This document shows, piece after piece, positions 35,338-41,752 of a DNA stretch of 64,000 nt (the stretch's first letter is position 1; each line of letters begins with the position of its first letter). The DNA comes from Sunxiuqinia rutila (GTDB lineage Bacteria; Bacteroidota; Bacteroidia; Bacteroidales; Prolixibacteraceae). Under the pieces are notes generated by a model. It did no database searches. It was not told the DNA's origin and saw nothing but the letters and a program-made list of their open reading frames with translations. The stretch covers positions 244,531-308,530 of the forward strand of contig NZ_JBNGOT010000007.1 in the NCBI RefSeq assembly GCF_050589705.1, given 5' to 3'. A program made the position numbers and the translations under genes.

Positions 35338-36639
35338 ATGGAGTTTTCAGGCAAAAAAGCAGCGTTTTTTACCTTGGGCTGCAAGCTCAATTTTTCAGAA
35401 ACGTCAACCATCGCACGTCATTTTGAAGTGAAAGGTTTTGATCGGGTAGGGTTTAAGGAGAAGGCAGATGTGTATGTGATCAATTCTTGTTCGGTAACTG
35501 CCGAAAGCGATAAAAAGAGCCGGAATATGATTCGTCAGGCTATTCGGCGCAATCCGGAGGCTTTGGTGGTTGTAACGGGTTGTTATGCACAGTTGCAGGC
35601 TGATGTAATTGGTGAAATTCCCGGGGTGGACTATATCCTGGGAACCAATGCCAAGTTCCGGATGACGGATTTCTTTGATGATTTTAATAAACGTGAACAG
35701 CCTTTTCGTTTGCTTCAGTCGCAGGCTAAAAACCGCGATTATTATCACGCCGCCTCTTGGGGCGATCGCACACGCAGCTTCCTGAAAGTGCAGGATGGCT
35801 GCGACTATTTTTGCACCTACTGTACCATTCCCTTTGCCCGTGGGCGGAGCCGAAACGACACCATCGTCAACACGGTGGAAAAAGCACGGGAAACCGTGGG
35901 CAATGGCATCAAGGAAATTATACTGACTGGGGTAAACATTGGTGACTTTGGAAAAAGTACGAATGAAACCTTTATTGATTTGTTGAAAAAGCTGGATGAA
36001 GTGGATGGCCTGGAAAGGCTCCGGATTTCATCGGTTGAACCCAATTTGCTGACTGATGAAATCATTGATTTTGTGGCTGGCTCGAAACGCATTGCCCCAC
36101 ACTTCCACTTACCCTTGCAAGCCGGATCCAACGAGGTGTTGGAGTTGATGAAACGACGCTACAAACGCGAATTATTTGCTGAGCGGGTGGCCAAAATCCG
36201 GTCGGTGTTGCCTGATGCGTTTATTGGCATTGATGTTATTGCCGGGTCGAATGGCGAGACCGAAGCGCTTTTTCAAGATGGCTATAACTTTTTGATTGAT
36301 TTGGATGTTACGCAATTGCACGCGTTCCCTTATTCGGAACGGCCGGGAACCAAAGCCTTGGAGTTAAAGCCTGTTGTTCCGGTGGATGAACGTAAGGAAA
36401 GGACCCGTCGTTTAATTAAGCTGTCGGAAAAGAAATTGCGGGCTTTTTATGAAAAAAATGAAGGGCAAACGCGTTCGGTTCTTTTCGAAAATGAAACCAC
36501 CGGAGAGCTGTTGCACGGTTTTACCGACAATTACATTCGGGTCGAAACCCCTTTCGATTCCCGTTTGGTTAATCAGGTTCGGGAGGTGAAGCTTTCAGAA
36601 ATAAATGACGGGGGGAATTTTGAAATTGAACTGATTTAG
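35338..36639 (+). CDS. mtaB: tRNA (t6A37) methylthiotransferase MtaB
   Basis: A 433-residue radical-SAM methylthiotransferase that converts t6A to ms2t6A at position 37 of tRNAs. The N-terminal UPF0004 domain has AFFTLGCKLNFSETS, VINSCSVTAESDKKSR and VVTGCYAQ, giving the three Cys ligands of the auxiliary cluster. The radical-SAM cluster is in DGCDYFCTYCTIPFARGRSR (CxxxCxxC). LTGVNIGDFG and HFHLPLQAGSNEVLELMKR complete the core, followed by a TRAM-like C-terminus. ATG 35338 gives the normal N-terminus. The MtaB subtype rather than MiaB is favoured by FTLGCKLN and IPFARGRSR. The IMPase gene follows 26 bases later. Confidence 0.92.
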   Translation: MEFSGKKAAFFTLGCKLNFSETSTIARHFEVKGFDRVGFKEKADVYVINSCSVTAESDKKSRNMIRQAIRRNPEALVVVTGCYAQLQADVIGEIPGVDYILGTNAKFRMTDFFDDFNKREQPFRLLQSQAKNRDYYHAASWGDRTRSFLKVQDGCDYFCTYCTIPFARGRSRNDTIVNTVEKARETVGNGIKEIILTGVNIGDFGKSTNETFIDLLKKLDEVDGLERLRISSVEPNLLTDEIIDFVAGSKRIAPHFHLPLQAGSNEVLELMKRRYKRELFAERVAKIRSVLPDAFIGIDVIAGSNGETEALFQDGYNFLIDLDVTQLHAFPYSERPGTKALELKPVVPVDERKERTRRLIKLSEKKLRAFYEKNEGQTRSVLFENETTGELLHGFTDNYIRVETPFDSRLVNQVREVKLSEINDGGNFEIELI

Positions 36640-36665
36640 CCCAATTTCAAACTAAAAACAAAGAG

Positions 36666-37457
36666 ATGGAATTAAAGACAATTTGCCAGTCTATTGAAAT
36701 ATTGGCCCAGGAAGTTGGGCAATTCGTTCGTCAGGAACGACTTAAAATAACCAACGACGACATTGAATTGAAAGGCAAGGCCAGCCTGGTAACCTATGTG
36801 GATAAGAATGCCGAGGAAATGATTGTGAGTGCGCTTCGGAAATTGCTCCCCGAAGCTGGTTTTATTACCGAAGAAGGCACAGCATCGGCCTCGGGCGAGC
36901 AGTTGAAATGGGTGATCGATCCGTTGGATGGAACAACCAACTTTATTCATGGAATTTTTCCACATTCGGTGTCTATTGCCCTGATTGACGGTGAGGAGCC
37001 CGTGGCAGGCGTGGTTTATGAGATTGGGCAGGATGAGCTTTTCTTGGCCTGGAAAGGTGGCGGCGCCTGGCTTAACGGGCAGGCCATTTCGGTGTCGAAA
37101 ACCGAAAAGCATGAAGATACCTTGCTGGCAACAGGTTTTCCGTATTATAACTTCGACATGCTGGGCAATTACCTGAAGTTGCTGGAGTTTTTTATGATTG
37201 AAACCCGTGGAATGCGCCGCATGGGCTCGGCTGCTGTGGATCTGACCTATGTGGCTTGTGGCCGCTTTGATGGCTTTTTTGAGCATGCTTTACATGCCTG
37301 GGATGTGGCTGCGGGAATCATTATCCTGAAAGAAGCCGGGGGTAAAGTTTCCGATTTTAAAGGGGGAGATGACTTCCTGTTTGGAAAAGAAATTGTGGCT
37401 TCAAACAAAAATTACTTTCCGGCCTTTTTTCAAAAGGTCAATGAATTTTTGGGATAG
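36666..37457 (+). CDS. Inositol monophosphatase family protein (SuhB type)
   Basis: A 263-residue Mg2+-dependent phosphatase of the IMPase family. The metal-site motifs are intact: ITEEGT near residue 70, WVIDPLDGTTNFIHGIFPHS near residue 82, and WDVAAGIIILKEAGG near residue 213. Members dephosphorylate inositol phosphate and some other sugar phosphates; the precise substrate cannot be told from sequence. The length is typical. It follows mtaB by 26 bases and is likely cotranscribed. Confidence 0.93.
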   Translation: MELKTICQSIEILAQEVGQFVRQERLKITNDDIELKGKASLVTYVDKNAEEMIVSALRKLLPEAGFITEEGTASASGEQLKWVIDPLDGTTNFIHGIFPHSVSIALIDGEEPVAGVVYEIGQDELFLAWKGGGAWLNGQAISVSKTEKHEDTLLATGFPYYNFDMLGNYLKLLEFFMIETRGMRRMGSAAVDLTYVACGRFDGFFEHALHAWDVAAGIIILKEAGGKVSDFKGGDDFLFGKEIVASNKNYFPAFFQKVNEFLG

Positions 37458-37516
37458 TTTTTCAGCACAAGGTGTTGTACAACGTCGGGCAATAGAGTAA
37501 ATTGCAGAAAAAAGCA

Positions 37517-37990
37517 ATGATGGCTGAAAAAGAAATTGCCTTACTGAGACAGCAAAAAGAAAAGCTGATGGAAAAAAGTTTTGATCTGGAAGCCTGGAAA
37601 AACCAGACCATGCTTTTTTTGCAACGCATATTTGGTGCCGACCACAACATTGTAAAAATGATTGGCGCCCTGAAGTATGATTATTCCAGTTGGACTTTAC
37701 GCGACGCTACCGGGAATGAAAAGACGGATGATCCGGTAAAAATGCAGGCCGATGAGATTTTGGAAGCAGCCATTATGGAATTGGAAAGCCTGGGTTTGCC
37801 GCAACCTGAATCCTCGGTCGAAAAAGCCTGGGAATTGATGGAAGAAGAGCTAACAGGCAAACAGTTTAAAGAGATAAAAGCCATCATCGAGTCGGGCAAA
37901 AAAAACAAACTGGCCAAGGTACAGGAAATGCTCAATCGGCTTGAAAAAGAAAACCTGATTAGTATCCTTTCCCGGATTCTGATTTCCTGA
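37517..37990 (+). CDS. Conserved hypothetical protein
   Basis: A roughly 157-residue soluble protein that I do not recognise with confidence. It begins with a charged coiled-coil (EKEIALLRQQKEKLMEK), then IFGADHNIVKMIGALKYDYSSWTLRDATG, shown here only for orientation, and ends in helical Lys/Glu-rich sequence (LAKVQEMLNRLEKENLISIL). No signal peptide, membrane helix or catalytic motif is seen. Codon use resembles the neighbours. Start chosen at ATG 37517; ATG 37520 and a TTG at 37502 are possible. It sits between the IMPase gene and a glycosyltransferase gene; the promoter of the latter overlaps its 3' end. Confidence 0.75.
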   Translation: MMAEKEIALLRQQKEKLMEKSFDLEAWKNQTMLFLQRIFGADHNIVKMIGALKYDYSSWTLRDATGNEKTDDPVKMQADEILEAAIMELESLGLPQPESSVEKAWELMEEELTGKQFKEIKAIIESGKKNKLAKVQEMLNRLEKENLISILSRILIS

Positions 37991-37999
37991 CTATATTTG
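37968..37999 (+). promoter_or_regulatory. Promoter of the GT2 gene, inside the upstream gene end
   Basis: TTTC, 20-base spacer, TATATTTG ends only 4 bases before the ATG at 38004. Transcription from it would start at or just about the ATG, giving an mRNA with almost no leader. Confidence 0.55.
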
Positions 38000-38003
38000 C
38001 GGC

Positions 38004-39032
38004 ATGAATTCACCGCGTGTTGCCATTGTTATTCTCAACTGGAATGGTCGGAAACTACTTGATCAATACCTCCCCTCTGTTATTCAGTATAGCCAGGATG
38101 AAGGTGTCAGCGTCGTTGTTGCTGATAACCATTCCGATGATGATTCATTAAGTTTCCTTCAGGAAAATTATCCTCAGGTTGAGCTTTTGCATTTGGAGGA
38201 AAATTATGGCTTTGCCAAAGGGTACAATGTGGCTCTTCAGCAAATTGAGGCCGACTATTACATTTTGCTGAACTCAGATGTAGAAGTTACAGTCGGGTGG
38301 GTAAAACCCTTGATCGATCGGATGGAAAGCGATCCGACAGTTGCTGCGGTGCAGCCCAAAGTGTTGAGCTGGAAACGCAAAGATGAATTTGAATACGCTG
38401 GAGCTGCCGGTGGTTTCATAGATAAACTGGGCTATCCGTTTTGTCGCGGGCGAGTTCTGAATGTGTTGGAAAAGGATGAAGGCCAGTTTGATCAGGTGAC
38501 TGATATCTTCTGGGCTACCGGTGCCTGTATGGCCGTCAATGCCCGTTATTTTCACGAGGCGGGAGGATTCGATGCTGACTTCTGGGCGCACATGGAAGAA
38601 ATAGACTTATGCTGGCGCCTGAAAAACAGAGGTTATAAAATTCAGTTTACTCCGTACAGCCGGGTGTATCACCTGGGGGGTGGAACGTTGGCTTACGATA
38701 ACCCCAAAAAGTTATTCCTGAATTTTCGAAACAGTCTGTGGTTGCTGTATAAAAACCTGCCCCGACGTAAATTCTACAAAGTGTTGGTGGTCCGCATGAT
38801 TCTGGATGGCGTAGCGGCTTTTAAGCTTTTGTCTGAAGGAAACGGAGGAGGCTTCGTGAGCGTGCTGAAGGCGCATTATGCTTTTTACCGATCACACAAG
38901 CAGCTTCGCGCAAAACGCAAAGCGCTGAGGAAGGCAGCCACCCCTCAGTGGCATGATGAAGTGCTTTGCAAAAGCATCATTTGGAAATTTTACCTGCAAG
39001 GGCGGAAAACCTTTCGCGAGATGAGTCGCTAA
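38004..39032 (+). CDS. Family 2 glycosyltransferase
   Basis: A 342-residue GT-A fold glycosyltransferase, similar to rhamnosyltransferases of the RfbF/WbbL type. The N-terminus VAIVILNWNGRKLLDQYL begins immediately, as is usual. The nucleotide-sugar site includes VVVADNHSDDDSL, ENYGFAKGYNVAL and the DxD-equivalent LLNSDVEV near residue 92. FWATGACMAVNARYF, GGFDADFWAHMEEIDLCWR and RVYHLGGGT complete the catalytic domain; the C-terminus has amphipathic or membrane-associated segments. It probably adds a sugar to a surface polysaccharide or lipid-linked oligosaccharide on the cytoplasmic face. No biosynthetic cluster surrounds it. Confidence 0.92.
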   Translation: MNSPRVAIVILNWNGRKLLDQYLPSVIQYSQDEGVSVVVADNHSDDDSLSFLQENYPQVELLHLEENYGFAKGYNVALQQIEADYYILLNSDVEVTVGWVKPLIDRMESDPTVAAVQPKVLSWKRKDEFEYAGAAGGFIDKLGYPFCRGRVLNVLEKDEGQFDQVTDIFWATGACMAVNARYFHEAGGFDADFWAHMEEIDLCWRLKNRGYKIQFTPYSRVYHLGGGTLAYDNPKKLFLNFRNSLWLLYKNLPRRKFYKVLVVRMILDGVAAFKLLSEGNGGGFVSVLKAHYAFYRSHKQLRAKRKALRKAATPQWHDEVLCKSIIWKFYLQGRKTFREMSR

Positions 39033-39102
39033 AATCCTTTCATCAACTTTATGCTTAATCGCAAATCCTTTGTATCTTGATTGAAATTAATAGGATTTCA
39101 TC

Positions 39103-40068
39103 ATGGCATTACTTCACGGATTTAATATTTTTCCTGCGGCAAAAAAGCTTGAGCATGTCCCCGAAAATCAGATTGATCAGCCTGTTCCGGAACAGACTTA
39201 CCAGTGGCTGCAATTCGATTTGAACAGCCCGAATACGCCCCAAATACTTCGCTCGCTTAAAGGCATTGATGAATTGTTTATCGATGCCTTGCTGAAAGAA
39301 GAAACACGCCCGCGGATTTCGGTATCCGGTGATGATTTGTTGGTAATTTTGCGTGGGGTGAACCTGGCTGAAGGAGCTGATCCGGAAGATATGGTGGCTA
39401 TCCGCATGGTAATTACCAAGAACCGGATTATCAGTTGTCAACGGCGGAGTATGATATCGGTAAATGATGTCATACAACAGGTTGAAGCTGGAAATCCTCC
39501 CAAATCAACAGGCCATTTCTTGGTTTTTCTGTGCGAGCGCCTAATCTTCCGCATGAGTGATGTGATGGAAGATATCGAAGATCGTTCAGCTGAAATTGAG
39601 GAGTTGGTATTGGATGATGAAGAGCATGATTATCACAATGAGATTCATAATGTGCGACGTCAGATTATTCAGTTGAAACGTTTTTTGGTCCCCCAGCGTG
39701 AGGCGTTGTTACGGCTTCAGTTGGAAAAAACAAGTTGGCTGACCGTTAAGCAACAACATCGTTTCCGGGAGATTACCGATCAGCTTATCCGTTTTCTGGA
39801 AATGCTGGATGCCGCGCGCGAGATGGGGACGGTGAGTCAGGAAACGCTTTATAATCGGCAAAATGAGCAGATGAACAAACGCATGTATGTGCTTTCCATT
39901 GTGGCTGCTTTTTTCCTTCCTCTCGGCTTTTTTACGGGTTTGCTTGGCGTGAACCTGGCAGGTATTCCCAAAGCGGAAAGCCCTGTGGCTTTCCTGGGAT
40001 TTATAGTGATTCTTTTGGTGGTGGTGGGGTTTCAGTTTTGGTTGTTTAAACGCAACAAGTGGTTGTAA
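39103..40068 (+). CDS. CorA/ZntB family divalent cation transporter
   Basis: A 321-residue inner-membrane transporter of the 2-TM-GxN family. The large N-terminal cytoplasmic domain (LRSLKGIDELFIDALLKEETRPRI, in part) is followed by the long stalk helix (about residues 190-262) and two membrane helices at the C-terminus. The selectivity motif, GMN in CorA, reads GVN here (GLLGVNLAGIP); that variant is seen among ZntB-type members, so zinc or another ion rather than magnesium is likely. The conserved YNRQNEQMNKRMYVLSIVAAFFLPL stretch (in part) precedes the first helix. The assignment to family is secure; ion specificity is inferred. Confidence 0.92.
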   Translation: MALLHGFNIFPAAKKLEHVPENQIDQPVPEQTYQWLQFDLNSPNTPQILRSLKGIDELFIDALLKEETRPRISVSGDDLLVILRGVNLAEGADPEDMVAIRMVITKNRIISCQRRSMISVNDVIQQVEAGNPPKSTGHFLVFLCERLIFRMSDVMEDIEDRSAEIEELVLDDEEHDYHNEIHNVRRQIIQLKRFLVPQREALLRLQLEKTSWLTVKQQHRFREITDQLIRFLEMLDAAREMGTVSQETLYNRQNEQMNKRMYVLSIVAAFFLPLGFFTGLLGVNLAGIPKAESPVAFLGFIVILLVVVGFQFWLFKRNKWL

Positions 40069-40146
40069 ACAACTATCGGAATCCAATTTTCTGTAGTAGT
40101 TGCCGAAATTGTTGGTGGTCGTTTAAGTGCAAGCCTGTTTAAATAA

Positions 40147-40176
40147 TTTGGAAGTAAACTTACTTTTTTATTTTTG
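40147..40176 (+). promoter_or_regulatory. Promoter upstream of the hypothetical lipoprotein gene
   Basis: TTTG, 18-base spacer, TATTTTTG: a near-perfect Bacteroidota promoter 33 bases before the ATG at 40209. Confidence 0.65.
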
Positions 40177-40208
40177 TTAACTTCGAATGCACTTTTATCC
40201 AAAGTCTC

Positions 40209-40871
40209 ATGTTAATAAGAAAGTTGTTGATTATACTACTCGTTGTCGTTTGTTGCTCTTGCGCTGTAAAACATCGGACGCTTACACGTGTTCAGGATTG
40301 GTCGTATCCTGTGGGGCAGATGGATAACCAATTGAGTTTTAGTTATGTTGATAATGTTATTGAGAAAACCAACAATAAGCAAGGAGCACGGTGGGCAAAA
40401 CGAAAAAACATTCATGTTGTCAGCATTCGTTTAATCAACAACAGCAAGCACCCAATCCATGGAACGCAACTTTCCTTTTTTAATGGTGATGAGCAGGTGG
40501 AGCTAGTGCACAATGCCTGGCTGGCTCGGAAGGTACGACAGCGTATATCTCCTTTGATGTTTCTTTTTTTTCCGGTGGCATTGATTGAAGTCATGATCTT
40601 TGATGACGACGATGATGAGGGATATGATGATCCGTATGAAGAGTATGATTCACTTACCATGTCTGTTGCGGAACAAGTTGATGATTTTCGGATTAAAGAA
40701 AACTCAACATTAAAAGATGAGTTAATGAATTTTCAACTGGCGAACCAGATTTTAATGCCAGGAAAACCGGTTTACGGGATTATTGGGGTGCGTAGTAAGT
40801 CAGAATTAAAAACTTTGCGGGCGGTATGCCGTAACAGCAATTTCGAGATTCTTTCCAATCAGTTGCAATAA
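40209..40871 (+). CDS. Hypothetical lipoprotein
   Basis: A 220-residue protein with a lipoprotein signal (VVVCCSC, lipidated Cys probably at residue 18). I do not recognise a family. The middle has a beta-rich segment (NIHVVSIRLINNSKHPIHG) and a hydrophobic stretch (ISPLMFLFFPVALIEVMIF) directly followed by a very acidic run with five Asp (FDDDDDEGYDDPYEEYD). The C-terminus ends in helical and beta elements (LKTLRAVCRN). Function unknown; a membrane-associated, possibly cation-binding, envelope protein is a guess. Own promoter; convergent with hsp20. Confidence 0.75.
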   Translation: MLIRKLLIILLVVVCCSCAVKHRTLTRVQDWSYPVGQMDNQLSFSYVDNVIEKTNNKQGARWAKRKNIHVVSIRLINNSKHPIHGTQLSFFNGDEQVELVHNAWLARKVRQRISPLMFLFFPVALIEVMIFDDDDDEGYDDPYEEYDSLTMSVAEQVDDFRIKENSTLKDELMNFQLANQILMPGKPVYGIIGVRSKSELKTLRAVCRNSNFEILSNQLQ

Positions 40872-40898
40872 AAAAAAGCCCCGCCGTTTGGCGAGGCT
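40870..40898 (-). terminator. Terminator of hsp20, overlapping the lipoprotein gene end
   Basis: On the minus strand AGCCTCGCC and GGCGGGGCT form a 9-bp stem (one mismatch) with a 4-base loop, followed by seven T. It lies between convergent genes and begins at the last base of the opposing stop codon. Confidence 0.88.
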
Positions 40899-40931
40899 TC
40901 AGAATTACTAACTAAACTAAACCTTTTGGGA

Positions 40932-41366
40932 TCATGAAATTTCAATCATGCGAGATACTTGTTTTTTCAGTTCTTCCCGTTTGGGAAGTGTGATTTTCAG
41001 TACTCCGTTTTTGTGTGTTGCCTTGATTTTGTTGGCATCCACACCTTCCGGAAGCCGGAATGACCGGCTGAATGAAGAATAGTTAAATTCGTTAAAAACC
41101 ACTTTTTCGCCATCCTTCTCTTCCTTGGTTTCTTGTTTCTCAGAAGAAACGGTCAGAATATTGTCTTTCAGATCAATGTGGAAATCTTTTTTATCCAGTC
41201 CTGGTGCTGCAACTTCAATTTCGAAGTCATTCTTTTTCTCATAAACATTTACGGCTGGATTTGAGTTCCACTCGGTTCTATCAAAAACATCATTCCAAAT
41301 ATTTCTTCCAAAGAAATCGTCCAATAAACTTGGAACACTTTGCTTGTTTCTGATTAATGGTAACAT
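40932..41366 (-). CDS. Hsp20/alpha-crystallin small heat shock protein
   Basis: A 144-residue ATP-independent chaperone that holds unfolding proteins in large oligomers. The N-terminal arm (SVPSLLDDFFGRNIWNDVF) is followed by the alpha-crystallin domain (NPAVNVYEKKNDFEIEVAAPGL, in part; SRSFRLPEGVDANKIKATHKNGVL) and ends with ITLPKREE, close to the usual I-x-P type C-terminal element. The ATG is preceded by AAGGAGG at ideal distance, unusual in a phylum that mostly lacks Shine-Dalgarno sites and consistent with high expression. A terminator follows. Confidence 0.95.
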   Translation of the reverse strand: MLPLIRNKQSVPSLLDDFFGRNIWNDVFDRTEWNSNPAVNVYEKKNDFEIEVAAPGLDKKDFHIDLKDNILTVSSEKQETKEEKDGEKVVFNEFNYSSFSRSFRLPEGVDANKIKATHKNGVLKITLPKREELKKQVSRMIEIS

Positions 41367-41597
41367 AACTAAATCCTCCTTTATTTTTGTTTAACTTCAG
41401 CGTCAACACTTAGTCTCCAGCAAAGCGCATTCCAGTTTGTTATTAAGCACAGAAGTCTGTAGTTATGATAATTTGTGTTGTCAAAATGTCGTTTTTGAAG
41501 TCAAATTTTCATCTTTTAAGCGGTTGGTTCTGAATTATTTTCAGGTTTTAGGGAAGCTGGTTGGACTATTTAGAATGAAGAGTTTGTTTTTTCTTCC

Positions 41598-41605
41598 TAC
41601 CTTTG
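41598..41605 (+). promoter_or_regulatory. -7 box for the TPP riboswitch transcript
   Basis: TACCTTTG matches TAnnTTTG and predicts a start around 41612, just ahead of the aptamer. The -33 box is weak. Confidence 0.55.
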
Positions 41606-41619
41606 CGGCAACATTTACG

Positions 41620-41695
41620 CAATGGGGTGTCCAAGATTTTACGGACTGAGATCATACCCAATGAACCTGATCCGGTTAGTACCGGCGTAGGGAGG
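41620..41695 (+). promoter_or_regulatory. TPP (THI-box) riboswitch aptamer
   Basis: All conserved blocks are present in order: GGGGTG (41624), a short P3 hairpin GTCC/GGAC, CTGAGA (41646), ACCC (41656) pairing with GGGGT, ACCTGATCCGG (41665), and GCGTAGGGA (41685-41693). It binds thiamine pyrophosphate and represses the receptor gene 60 bases downstream. The P1 helix is weak as drawn (perhaps CGC/GCG). Confidence 0.95.
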
Positions 41696-41715
41696 GCGAA
41701 AGGAAATCTATTCCT

Positions 41716-41739
41716 ACCTCATTGGTTATTATTTAACCA
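41716..41739 (+). promoter_or_regulatory. Candidate riboswitch expression platform
   Basis: ACCTCATTG (41716-41724) can pair over nine bases (one G-U) with CAATGGGGT at 41620-41628, which forms P2 of the aptamer, so the two folds exclude each other. A small hairpin TGGTTA/TAACCA (41723-41739) lies directly after, 13 bases before the ATG. No T-run is seen, which favours control of translation over termination. Confidence 0.5.
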
Positions 41740-41752
41740 AAATTATCACAAA

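Noticed and set aside
41603..41752. N-terminal extension of the thiamine receptor
   Set aside because: The extra codons are the TPP aptamer; the ATG at 41753 gives a proper signal peptide.
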